Assembly (NCBI GenBank): GCA_013205525.1
Contig: JABMMR010000088.1
Coordinates: 1-15,512, forward strand
Length of the DNA: 15,512 nt
Source: Burkholderiales bacterium
GTDB lineage: Bacteria > Pseudomonadota > Gammaproteobacteria > Burkholderiales > Burkholderiaceae_C
Reading direction: 5' to 3'
Part shown: positions 7,540 through 13,194 of the stretch, piece after piece
Numbering within the stretch: the first letter of the stretch is position 1
Layout of the letters: each line of letters starts with the position of its first letter
Notes under the pieces: generated by a model
What the model was told of the DNA's origin: nothing
Databases searched by the model: none
Seen by the model: the letters and a program-made list of their open reading frames with translations, nothing else
Translations under genes and position numbers: made by a program

Positions 7540-7545
7540 AATTTT
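7540..7545 (-). promoter_or_regulatory. Possible -10 box for merR-serC transcription
   Basis: On the minus strand the hexamer is TAAAAT, five of six bases matching the sigma-70 consensus, about 40 bases from the MerR start codon. No convincing -35 was found at 16-19 bases, which would fit an activator-dependent promoter or simply a wrong call. Confidence 0.25.
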
Positions 7546-7611
7546 ACCTTAATAAACGATTCAAATATTGTTTTTTATTTAAATAAATTGAAATTAAGAC
7601 TATATTAGTGA

Positions 7612-7621
7612 CACTTAAGTG
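7612..7621. promoter_or_regulatory. Perfect 10-bp palindrome CACTTAAGTG in the MerR/Rrf2 divergent region
   Basis: This is the same 10-mer as at 1749-1758. It lies a few bases downstream of a TATATT box (7601-7606) that could be the -10 for the Rrf2 gene, so it would cover the transcription start. A site there could give repression, perhaps autorepression by the Rrf2 protein. A 10-base direct repeat AAACGATTCA (7554-7563 and 7651-7660) also brackets this AT-rich spacer. Confidence 0.35.
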
Positions 7622-7676
7622 ATTCACGCGAAGTCAAGCTAAGAATTTAAAAACGATTCAGCCATTGGAGATAGAC

Positions 7677-8198
7677 ATGTTATCCAAATTAACTCAAAAC
7701 GCAGTCAACACCTTGTTGTGGGTGTGCAAGCATCAAGACAGTGGCCCTGTGACCACGGATGCCGTGAGCAAACGCCTAGGTTTGTCGGTCTCCTATTTGG
7801 AATCCTTGTTTTCACAACTGAAAAAACACGGCTTCGTTGTGTCTTACAGAGGGCCAGGCGGCGGTTATTGCCCCCAAGGCAAACCCTCTGAATTAATGTT
7901 TTTAGACTTGATTAAAGTTTTTGAGTTTGAACATCAACCTAAGCACCGCCCACGTGATGGTTTCGAAAATTTGAGCAAGGACTTGGTTTTTAACTTGATG
8001 CAAAGCTTTTGGGAAAACCAACTACAGGGTTTGAGCATGGCCGACGTCTTGCAAAAAGTACCTGAGGGTGCCTGGGGTGGGGTTATCGCCAGCGCAGCAC
8101 CCAAATTGGACACTAGGAAATTTAAACCTCTTCAAGTACCCAGATTGCCAACAGGCCCTAACTCTGTTTTCTCACTGGCCACCTCCATGGCCGCCTAG
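7677..8198 (+). CDS. Rrf2-family transcriptional regulator lacking the Fe-S cysteines
   Basis: The protein has 173 residues from the ATG at 7677, chosen because GGAG at 7667-7670 is correctly spaced; a TTG four codons earlier lies within that site. The winged helix includes KRLGLSVSYLESLFSQLKKHG and the wing RGPGGGY (58-64), closely matching IscR/Rrf2. The only cysteines are C17 and C65, so the three cluster-ligand cysteines of IscR (after about residue 90) are missing. It therefore probably does not hold an IscR-type 2Fe-2S cluster and may sense something else or act without a cofactor. The C-terminal 60 residues are not recognisable. It is divergent from merR-serC with 176 bp between start codons. 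Confidence 0.87.
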   Translation: MLSKLTQNAVNTLLWVCKHQDSGPVTTDAVSKRLGLSVSYLESLFSQLKKHGFVVSYRGPGGGYCPQGKPSELMFLDLIKVFEFEHQPKHRPRDGFENLSKDLVFNLMQSFWENQLQGLSMADVLQKVPEGAWGGVIASAAPKLDTRKFKPLQVPRLPTGPNSVFSLATSMAA

Positions 8199-8249
8199 TC
8201 CAAAACCATTGCCCTGTGAGGTTATGCCGGCTACGCTAGGTGGCGTATG

Positions 8250-8561
8250 TCAGTGGTTTAAATCGTCGACCAGTTGCTGGGCCAAATCTGGCGGCAAGCT
8301 AAACGAAAGCCGAGGCTTTGTGACAACGGGGCTGATCGCTTCTACAGGTTTAGGTTCTACAGCGGTAGGAACTGCAGCAGCTGTGGCATTGCGGTCCAAA
8401 AACTCGTCCCAAGAAAAAGCCTCGCGATATTTCGCCCTCCTCAAGGTATTGAATCGCAACACAAAATAAGTTGGGCAAAACCTCAGCACCGAGGTGAGCA
8501 AGACAATGACACCCATGATCATCCACTGATCATTTTTGGCTCGCTTTAAATGACTGCGCAT
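8250..8561 (-). CDS. Small single-pass membrane protein, function unknown
   Basis: The predicted protein has 103 residues. A basic N-terminus (SHLKRAK) precedes a hydrophobic segment at about 13-34 (WMIMGVIVLLTSVLRFCPTYFVL), then a basic patch (RRAKYR), an Ala/Pro/Val-rich linker (about 60-85) and a short amphipathic end (LPPDLAQQLVDDL). This layout suggests an inner-membrane anchor with its N-terminus inside. No strong Shine-Dalgarno precedes the ATG at 8561, and a start at M14 or M16 is possible. It stands alone on this strand between the Rrf2 gene and the citE-like operon. I do not recognise a family; that it is a real gene is likely but not certain. Confidence 0.5.
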   Translation of the reverse strand: MRSHLKRAKNDQWMIMGVIVLLTSVLRFCPTYFVLRFNTLRRAKYREAFSWDEFLDRNATAAAVPTAVEPKPVEAISPVVTKPRLSFSLPPDLAQQLVDDLNH

Positions 8562-8574
8562 CAGAAAGCTTTGT

Positions 8575-8608
8575 TGTTGCAGACAGTTTGATTCTGCAAC
8601 ATTTTTTT
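8575..8608 (+). terminator. Hairpin plus T7 tract: intrinsic terminator or leader attenuator before the citE-like operon
   Basis: A perfect 9-bp stem (TGTTGCAGA / TCTGCAACA) with a 9-base loop is followed directly by seven T residues on the plus strand, the form of a rho-independent terminator. It could end transcripts from the Rrf2 gene, antisense to the small membrane gene. It lies only 30 bases before the citE-like start, so if that operon starts upstream of it, the hairpin would be in the leader and could act as an attenuator. Confidence 0.65.
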
Positions 8609-8637
8609 AGCCTAAGGAGGCTGACAACTAAGCGACA

Positions 8638-9549
8638 ATGACTGATGAAATCTCTTCACTCAACCCCATGAACATGCTTAGGTCCCTGCTTTTTGTACCC
8701 GGCGACAGCGAGAAAAAACTGTCCAAATCAACCAGCACATCTGCGGATGCTTTGATTTTGGATTTAGAAGACTCTGTGGCCGCTGAGCGCACATCCATTG
8801 CGCGAGGCATGGTGGCTGAATTTTTAAAAGCTCACAGCGTCCGCACACAACAACAGCTGTGGGTGCGCATCAACCCTTTGCAAACACCCGAGGCTTTGGC
8901 AGATTTGGTGGCGGTCATGGCCGGCAAGCCCGATGGCATCATGTTGCCCAAGCCCTTGAACGCGCAATATGCCCAGCAACTTGACCACTATTTATCTGCG
9001 CTTGAAACGCGTGAGGGCTTGACGCTTGGGTCCACCCGCATCATCCCCGTTGCCACCGAAGTGCCAGGCGCCGTTTTTGATTTGCCGTCCTATGCCGGCG
9101 CCTCACCTCGTTTGCTGGGTTTGACATGGGGCGCAGAAGACTTGGCCACAGCCATTGGGGCAACGTCCAACAAAGACGAATCAGGCGAATTCAGTTTCAC
9201 CTACAAGCTCGCGCGCTCGCTTTGCTTGTTGGCCTCAGCCCATGCACAAATTCAAGCCATTGACACCTTGTCGGTTGATTTCAAAAACCTGCAAGCACTG
9301 GCACTTGATGTTCAAGGCGCACGCAAAGAGGGTTTTACAGGCAAGCTGGCCATACACCCCGATCAAGTCGATGTGATCAACCAAGGCTTCACCCCTTCTG
9401 CGCAAGAAATCGAGAACGCGAAAAGCATCATTGATGCGTTTGCAAAAGCCAGTGGTGCCGGCGCGGTTCAAATTGACGGCAAGATGGTTGATAAACCCCA
9501 CCTCACGCAAGCCTTGCGTTTGATTGATCTATTTTCTAGGAAAACATAA
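8638..9549 (+). CDS. CitE/HpcH-family CoA-ester lyase (malyl/citramalyl-CoA lyase-like)
   Basis: The protein has 303 residues. The family cleaves or forms beta-hydroxyacyl-CoA bonds (malyl-CoA, citramalyl-CoA, HMG-CoA-like) using Mg2+. Visible motifs are LRSLLFVPGD (14-23), the acidic LDLEDS (41-46), WVRINP (75-80) with the CoA/substrate arginine, ATEVPGAVFD (139-148) with the metal-binding Glu, TWGAEDLATAIGA (163-175) and KLAIHPDQV (246-254). The first gene of a coupled operon, it shares TAATG with the MaoC-like gene. Together with a MaoC hydratase it resembles the lyase/hydratase pairs of the ethylmalonyl-CoA, mesaconate and itaconate routes. AAGGAGG (8614-8620) lies 17 bases before the ATG, unusually far. 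An internal start at M11 would put the N-terminus closer to the family norm. Confidence 0.88.
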   Translation: MTDEISSLNPMNMLRSLLFVPGDSEKKLSKSTSTSADALILDLEDSVAAERTSIARGMVAEFLKAHSVRTQQQLWVRINPLQTPEALADLVAVMAGKPDGIMLPKPLNAQYAQQLDHYLSALETREGLTLGSTRIIPVATEVPGAVFDLPSYAGASPRLLGLTWGAEDLATAIGATSNKDESGEFSFTYKLARSLCLLASAHAQIQAIDTLSVDFKNLQALALDVQGARKEGFTGKLAIHPDQVDVINQGFTPSAQEIENAKSIIDAFAKASGAGAVQIDGKMVDKPHLTQALRLIDLFSRKT

Positions 9550-10016
9550 TGGCTGGTTTGTATTTTGAAGCGTTTTTTGTGGGACAAATGTTCCAGCATG
9601 CGATTCGCCGAACAGTGTCTGAAATGGACAATGTGATGATTTCGGCGCTCACCCACAACCCAGCTGCCCTGCATTTGGATGAAGAGTATTGCAAGAACCA
9701 CACCGAATTTGGCCAACGCATTGTCAACAGTGTGTTCACCTTGGGCTTGATTGTTGGGGTGTCTGTGGGCGACACCACCTTGGGCACCACAGTTGCCAAC
9801 CTCGGCTGGGACGAGGTGCGTTTCCCCAAGCCTTTGTTCCATGGAGACACCGTCAGGGTTGAAACTGAAGTACTTGAATTGCGCGAAAGCAAATCTCGCC
9901 CGCAAAACGGCATCGTGATTTTTGCCCACCGCGGCTTTAACCAGCACAATGAGTTGATCGCCTCTTGCAAGCGAAGCGCCTTGATGCTGAAAACCCCTTT
10001 GATTGCTTCCAAATGA
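9549..10016 (+). CDS. MaoC-family acyl-CoA hydratase/dehydratase (mesaconyl-CoA hydratase-like)
   Basis: The protein has 155 residues with a single hot-dog domain. The NPAALHLDEEY stretch (37-47) occupies the MaoC hydratase-2 motif, with N37, P38, H42 and D44; the usual Asp two residues before the Asn is replaced, as I recall for the mesaconyl-CoA hydratase-like group. VNSVFTLGLIVGVS (59-72) and FPKPLFHGDTVRVETEV match the central helix and strand of the fold. It would add water to, or remove it from, an enoyl-CoA, pairing with the CitE-like lyase (hydratase then lyase, or the reverse). It is joined to the lyase by TAATG and to the next gene by ATGA. Confidence 0.87.
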   Translation: MAGLYFEAFFVGQMFQHAIRRTVSEMDNVMISALTHNPAALHLDEEYCKNHTEFGQRIVNSVFTLGLIVGVSVGDTTLGTTVANLGWDEVRFPKPLFHGDTVRVETEVLELRESKSRPQNGIVIFAHRGFNQHNELIASCKRSALMLKTPLIASK

Positions 10017-10720
10017 AATATATATTTGCGCCCCATACGGTTGTCGGCTTGCCTATTGCAGGCCAATCTGAATGCTTCCCCGTCAGACGCGTTTATTGCG
10101 TGGGCAGAAACTACGCGGCCCACGCCCGAGAGATGGGTTTTGACCCTGATCGCGAACCGCCCTTCTTTTTTTGCAAACCCAATGATGCGCAATCTGTCCT
10201 TGCAGTGCCCCCCGACACCACCGTGTCCATCCCTTACCCGCCTCAAACGACCAACTACCACTATGAAATTGAGTTGGTGGTGGCCATAGGCAAGTCTGGC
10301 AAAGACATCGCTATTGAAAATGCAGGCGAACATATTTTTGGCTACGCCGTGGGCTTGGACATGACCCGCAGAGACTTGCAAATCAAAATGCGCGAGCAAG
10401 GCCGTCCTTGGGAAATTGGCAAAGCCTTTGATTACTCCGCACCCATTGGCATGCTGCATTTAAAGTCTGACACAGGTGAAATCCATTCAGGTGAAATTGG
10501 CTTATCTGTTAACGGCGAAGTGAAACAAAAAAGCGATATCTCTCACTTGATTTGGTCTGTGAATGAGACCATTGCCAAGCTCTCCACCTTGTTTGAATTG
10601 CATGCCGGTGACTTGATTTTCAGCGGTACCCCAGACGGCGTGGGTCCGGTTAAAGTGGGCGACACCATGCATGGATTTATTCAAGGACTTTCACCCCTGA
10701 CAGTAAAGGTAGCACCATGA
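10013..10720 (+). CDS. Fumarylacetoacetate hydrolase (FAH) family protein, fumarylpyruvate/acylpyruvate hydrolase-like
   Basis: The protein has 235 residues from the ATG at 10013, which overlaps the MaoC stop as ATGA; an earlier in-frame start lies inside the MaoC gene. FAH-family enzymes hydrolyse a C-C bond in beta-dioxo acids or decarboxylate 2-oxo acids such as oxaloacetate. Metal ligands are E85 and E87 in HYEIELVV and D116 in GLDMTRRD; conserved GRNYAAHAREMG (31-42), PFFFCKPNDA (50-59), RPWEIGKAFD (131-140) and LIFSGTPDGVGPV also match. By length and motifs it is close to fumarylpyruvate hydrolase (NagK-like) and FAHD1 acylpyruvases. No gentisate pathway genes are nearby, so an acylpyruvate or oxo-acid side product of the CitE/MaoC route is the better guess. 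Confidence 0.88.
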   Translation: MKYIFAPHTVVGLPIAGQSECFPVRRVYCVGRNYAAHAREMGFDPDREPPFFFCKPNDAQSVLAVPPDTTVSIPYPPQTTNYHYEIELVVAIGKSGKDIAIENAGEHIFGYAVGLDMTRRDLQIKMREQGRPWEIGKAFDYSAPIGMLHLKSDTGEIHSGEIGLSVNGEVKQKSDISHLIWSVNETIAKLSTLFELHAGDLIFSGTPDGVGPVKVGDTMHGFIQGLSPLTVKVAP

Positions 10721-10995
10721 CCACGCCCACTTTAGAGACTTTCACCGCGCAATCGATGGACGAAGGCTTCGATGAAATATTGGTACGCGAATGGGCGGCT
10801 GATTTGAAATTAGACAAGCACACACACCCCTTTGATGTCAGTGCCTATGTGCAACGTGGCGAGTACTGGCTAACCGTGGGTGACAAAGTCACCCACCTCA
10901 AGGCCGGCGACTACTTTCGATTGGCTCGCCATATTGAGCACGCCGAACTGTATGGCGCTGAGGGTGCCACTGTTTGGGTGGCTCGCGCCAACTGA
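10717..10995 (+). CDS. Small cupin-domain protein
   Basis: The protein has 92 residues and overlaps the end of the FAH gene as ATGA. A single small beta-barrel cupin is suggested by H35 and H37 (KHTHPFD), the acidic Glu of QRGEYWLTVGD (47-56), and the second motif GDYFRLARHIEHAE (64-77) with H72 and H75. These would form a metal site. Small cupins of this kind are isomerases, dioxygenases or ligand-binding proteins and cannot be told apart by eye. As the last gene of the CitE-MaoC-FAH set it probably acts on, or is regulated by, the same metabolite. Confidence 0.82.
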   Translation: MTTPTLETFTAQSMDEGFDEILVREWAADLKLDKHTHPFDVSAYVQRGEYWLTVGDKVTHLKAGDYFRLARHIEHAELYGAEGATVWVARAN

Positions 10996-11007
10996 TGCAA
11001 AGTTGGT

Positions 11008-11199
11008 ATGGCTGAACGATTAGACGAAGTACATCCTGGCGAAATTTTGCTGGAAGACTTTATGAAGCCTATGGGCATATCGGCCCGACAACTGGCTGCG
11101 GACATTGATGTTTCTCCCAGTCGAATTAGCGAAGTGGTCAATGGCCATCGCCCGATCACTGTTCTAGTGGGAGACTCATTTGACCCAAGCTATCTTTAA
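11008..11199 (+). pseudogene. higA: Truncated HigA-type (XRE) antitoxin, no toxin partner
   Basis: The 63-residue reading frame begins like HigA antitoxins: HPGEILLEDFMKPMGIS (9-25), then a complete helix-turn-helix (about 24-50, ARQLAADIDVSPSRISEVVNGHRPIT). After residue 51 family similarity stops and a 12-residue unrelated tail (VLVGDSFDPSYL) follows, where normal HigA proteins continue for roughly 40-50 more residues (TADTALRLARYFG-type helices). The frame ends inside the next gene. HigB toxin normally lies just upstream, but only 12 bases separate this start from the cupin stop. It is most likely the remnant of a lost higBA pair. A small orphan DNA-binding protein cannot be excluded because the helix-turn-helix is intact. 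Confidence 0.65.
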
Positions 11200-11854
11200 G
11201 GAACCTGTTTCCACCACAAGCCATGTGGTGTACCTGCATGGTTTTCGCTCGAGTCCAAACTCTTTCAAAGCGCAGTTCATAGGGCAGTGGCTGAAGGCGA
11301 ACAAGCCCGATGTGGTGTGGTTTTGCCCGCAACTGCCGGCCTCTCCGCATGCAGCGGCCGACATGCTTTTGAATACCGTGCATTCATGGCCCAAGCATTC
11401 CACCGCCATCATGGGTTCATCCTTGGGAGGGTTTTACGCGACTTGGCTGGGTGCTTTGATGCAGTGTCGAACGGTTTTGCTCAACCCTGCGGTCTATCCC
11501 GCCAGAGACTTGGTGTCCTACATAGGAACGCAAACCGCTTGGCATAACCCGCATGAACTGGTGAGCTTTGAGCCGTATTACATCGATGAGTTGAAGACCT
11601 TGTATGTCGGACAAGCCAAAAAAAGCCTCCAAGACTCAGCTGACCTGCAAGACGCCACGGCCTTAGACGACCCTTCAAACATATTGAACATGGTGGCCAA
11701 GGGAGACGAGGTTTTGAGTTGGCAAGAAATGGTGGCCAGGTACCCGTCGGCCACATTACATCTGATTGAAGGCTCAGACCATGGGCTTTCAGATTTTGAG
11801 CAACATTTTTATGTGGTGAAGAACTACCTTGGGCTGATTAGTTCTGAGCCATGA
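11180..11854 (+). CDS. yqiA: YqiA-like alpha/beta-fold esterase/hydrolase
   Basis: The protein has 224 residues from a TTG at 11180; GGGAG at 11169-11173 is well placed for it, and no ATG is available before the first core strand (VVYLHGFRSSPNSFKA, 16-31). The catalytic triad is probably S81 (GSSLGG, nucleophile elbow), D176 (KGDEVLSW) and H201 (GSDHGLSDF). E. coli YqiA hydrolyses short acyl esters; the physiological substrate is unknown. The protein is somewhat longer than E. coli YqiA, mainly around 130-165. Its start lies within the truncated antitoxin frame, so the junction that cut the antitoxin also shaped this translation start. Its 3' end overlaps the convergent cyclotransferase gene by 17 bases. 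Confidence 0.85.
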   Translation: MTQAIFKEPVSTTSHVVYLHGFRSSPNSFKAQFIGQWLKANKPDVVWFCPQLPASPHAAADMLLNTVHSWPKHSTAIMGSSLGGFYATWLGALMQCRTVLLNPAVYPARDLVSYIGTQTAWHNPHELVSFEPYYIDELKTLYVGQAKKSLQDSADLQDATALDDPSNILNMVAKGDEVLSWQEMVARYPSATLHLIEGSDHGLSDFEQHFYVVKNYLGLISSEP

Positions 11855-12236
11855 ACTTGACCCAATCGCCCTCTGCTATGGGTGTTGATTGCGCGGCGCA
11901 ATGCTCGCTCAGTTCGTACATATCGCAAACCAGTTCTTGCCCCGCGCATTCCACTTTTATTTGAACGCGCTGGTATTCGCCGCTGGGCACGGGTGCGAGT
12001 TCTTCTAATACATCGAGTTGCGCCAGCAGTTGCGCTGACACCTGATACACCTCACCCAACACCCATTGCTCGCCGCCCGGACGAATGCCCGGATACCAGC
12101 CACGGCTGTACAACTGGCCTTTGACCCAAGCTGAACCTGTGAAGAGGGGTTGGGGATTTATAAGGTTGATATCGTTTCGCTGGCCTTTTCGCAAGGTGCC
12201 ATAGACGAAAACGTATACAGGTATTTCAAAAGTCAA
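11838..12236 (-). CDS. Gamma-glutamylcyclotransferase-like (AIG2/YtfP family) protein
   Basis: The protein has 132 residues. The substrate-binding loop VYGTLRKGQ (11-19) near the N-terminus and the catalytic acidic residue in LDVLEEL (74-80), followed by GEYQRVQIKV (86-95), define the family. Members form 5-oxoproline from gamma-glutamyl compounds or act on related gamma-glutamylamines; many bacterial YtfP-type members have no known substrate. The start codon overlaps the stop of the upstream unknown gene (ATGA, 12233-12236), so both are probably made from one mRNA. The 3' end overlaps yqiA. Confidence 0.88.
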   Translation of the reverse strand: MTFEIPVYVFVYGTLRKGQRNDINLINPQPLFTGSAWVKGQLYSRGWYPGIRPGGEQWVLGEVYQVSAQLLAQLDVLEELAPVPSGEYQRVQIKVECAGQELVCDMYELSEHCAAQSTPIAEGDWVKFMAQN

Positions 12237-13066
12237 CTCAAAGCCGATATAAGGGATTTGTTTTTATCAAGGCTCACAGCGGTTTCAAACGCGCTTGAGA
12301 ATTCTCTTGCTGCTCGAATGAGCATTCGTTTAGGTATAACGTCTTTGTATTTGATTTTGTACAAAGAAAACAAAATGGGGCCGTGCTGGGTTCGGGTATC
12401 TACTTCAATAAAGAAGTTACCCAACTTCACATTGGCTTGCTCGCTGATTTGCATAATTTCACTGGACTTGATGCTGGAACTGACAGGAAAGGCCTGGGCA
12501 CCAAAAATAATTTCATTGGTTTTAACGTTCACACGCGCCCAAAAAGGGTAATCAAAACCCGAAGGCACAAAAACATCGTTGTGTTTATCAACGCGGGCCT
12601 CGGCTCTGGAACTATTAAATACCGCACAAATGGCTTCGGTATTCACTTCATGTGAACGCAAAACATTGGGTTCAGAATCCGCGATCAAGGCACGGGTCTC
12701 TTCAATGTTCTCAATGATGTAGCTGGCCAGTTTGGGTATTTGCTTTTTGAGAAATTTTTGGGCTTTCAAAATTTCTCGCAAGCAGTTGTAAATATCTTCA
12801 AACTGGTTGGGCGTGACTTGTAAAGCTGATGGTGCTGTTTGCGAAATGGTGTCGCGGTAATATTTTTCAGGTTTGAGCACCACAAAATGACCGTGGATTT
12901 TCATGTTCTCAAAAATCTTTTCTAAAGTGATACCAAAGAAAAAATGCTTGATGTTTTTTTGCTCACCCACAGCGTTGTAAAACGTTTTGACGGCTGTCTC
13001 TACCGACTCTTGAAAAGAAGAGAGATTGTCGGAATCACTTCGCGGATGATGGATTTTGGAAAGCAA
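12233..13066 (-). CDS. AT-rich gene of unknown function, possibly with a C-terminal YbjN-like domain
   Basis: The predicted protein has 277 residues from a TTG at 13066. No ATG lies before residue 55, the frame is open upstream to a stop, and no Shine-Dalgarno is visible, so the start is uncertain. The first 130 residues appear mostly helical and charged (KILKAQKFLKKQ-like stretch near 97-110). The last third (about 168-265), with FDYPFWARVNV, GNFFIEVDTRTQHGPILFSLYK and RMLIRAAREF, has the rhythm of YbjN-type chaperone-like domains; this is only an impression. There is no signal peptide or membrane segment. The gene is visibly richer in A+T than its neighbours, with more Lys, Asn and Ile, suggesting acquisition or relaxed selection. 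It is coupled to the cyclotransferase gene by ATGA. Confidence 0.7.
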   Translation of the reverse strand: MLSKIHHPRSDSDNLSSFQESVETAVKTFYNAVGEQKNIKHFFFGITLEKIFENMKIHGHFVVLKPEKYYRDTISQTAPSALQVTPNQFEDIYNCLREILKAQKFLKKQIPKLASYIIENIEETRALIADSEPNVLRSHEVNTEAICAVFNSSRAEARVDKHNDVFVPSGFDYPFWARVNVKTNEIIFGAQAFPVSSSIKSSEIMQISEQANVKLGNFFIEVDTRTQHGPILFSLYKIKYKDVIPKRMLIRAAREFSSAFETAVSLDKNKSLISALS

Positions 13067-13194
13067 AATAAGGTTTTTAAAACAGGAATCACCACAAGAG
13101 TCGAATTTAGAGACTAGAACTTAAGCCAATAAGTGTTTAAAAATATTACAAAACCATCATTTAATGAGAAAAATGACAGTTTTGTCATTTCTTT
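13067..13194. other. AT-rich 128-bp gap between the kinase gene and the unknown gene
   Basis: The spacer separates two leftward genes and holds the hairpin at 13171-13190. It should also hold the promoter of the unknown gene, but no clear -35/-10 pair was found. An open frame of about 18 codons continues upstream of the TTG start without any ATG. Confidence 0.5.
13164..13190 (-). terminator. Weak intrinsic terminator (or operator) behind the histidine kinase gene
   Basis: An 8-bp perfect stem, AAATGACA / TGTCATTT, has a 4-base loop and begins 5 bases after the kinase stop codon. On the minus strand the right arm runs into TTCTC, giving a short T-rich tail. The stem is AT-rich, so termination would be weak. 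A palindromic binding site for the response regulator is an alternative. Confidence 0.4.

Noticed and set aside
7554..7660. Direct repeat AAACGATTCA (7554-7563, 7651-7660) as a mobile-element or attachment site
   Set aside because: The copies are 10 bases long, the DNA between them is a normal promoter spacer, and there is no integrase or insertion; it is kept only as a possible regulatory repeat.
8274..8549. 91-codon plus-strand frame opposite the small membrane gene
   Set aside because: It has an irregular, Arg/Ser/Cys-rich composition and no ribosome-binding site; the minus-strand frame has a coherent membrane-protein layout.
9536..10459. 307-codon open frame on the minus strand
   Set aside because: It covers the MaoC and FAH genes antisense; those have clear motifs and coupled starts, while this frame has none.
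11008..11199. Functional toxin-antitoxin system
   Set aside because: No toxin frame is present on either side and the antitoxin lacks its C-terminal half.
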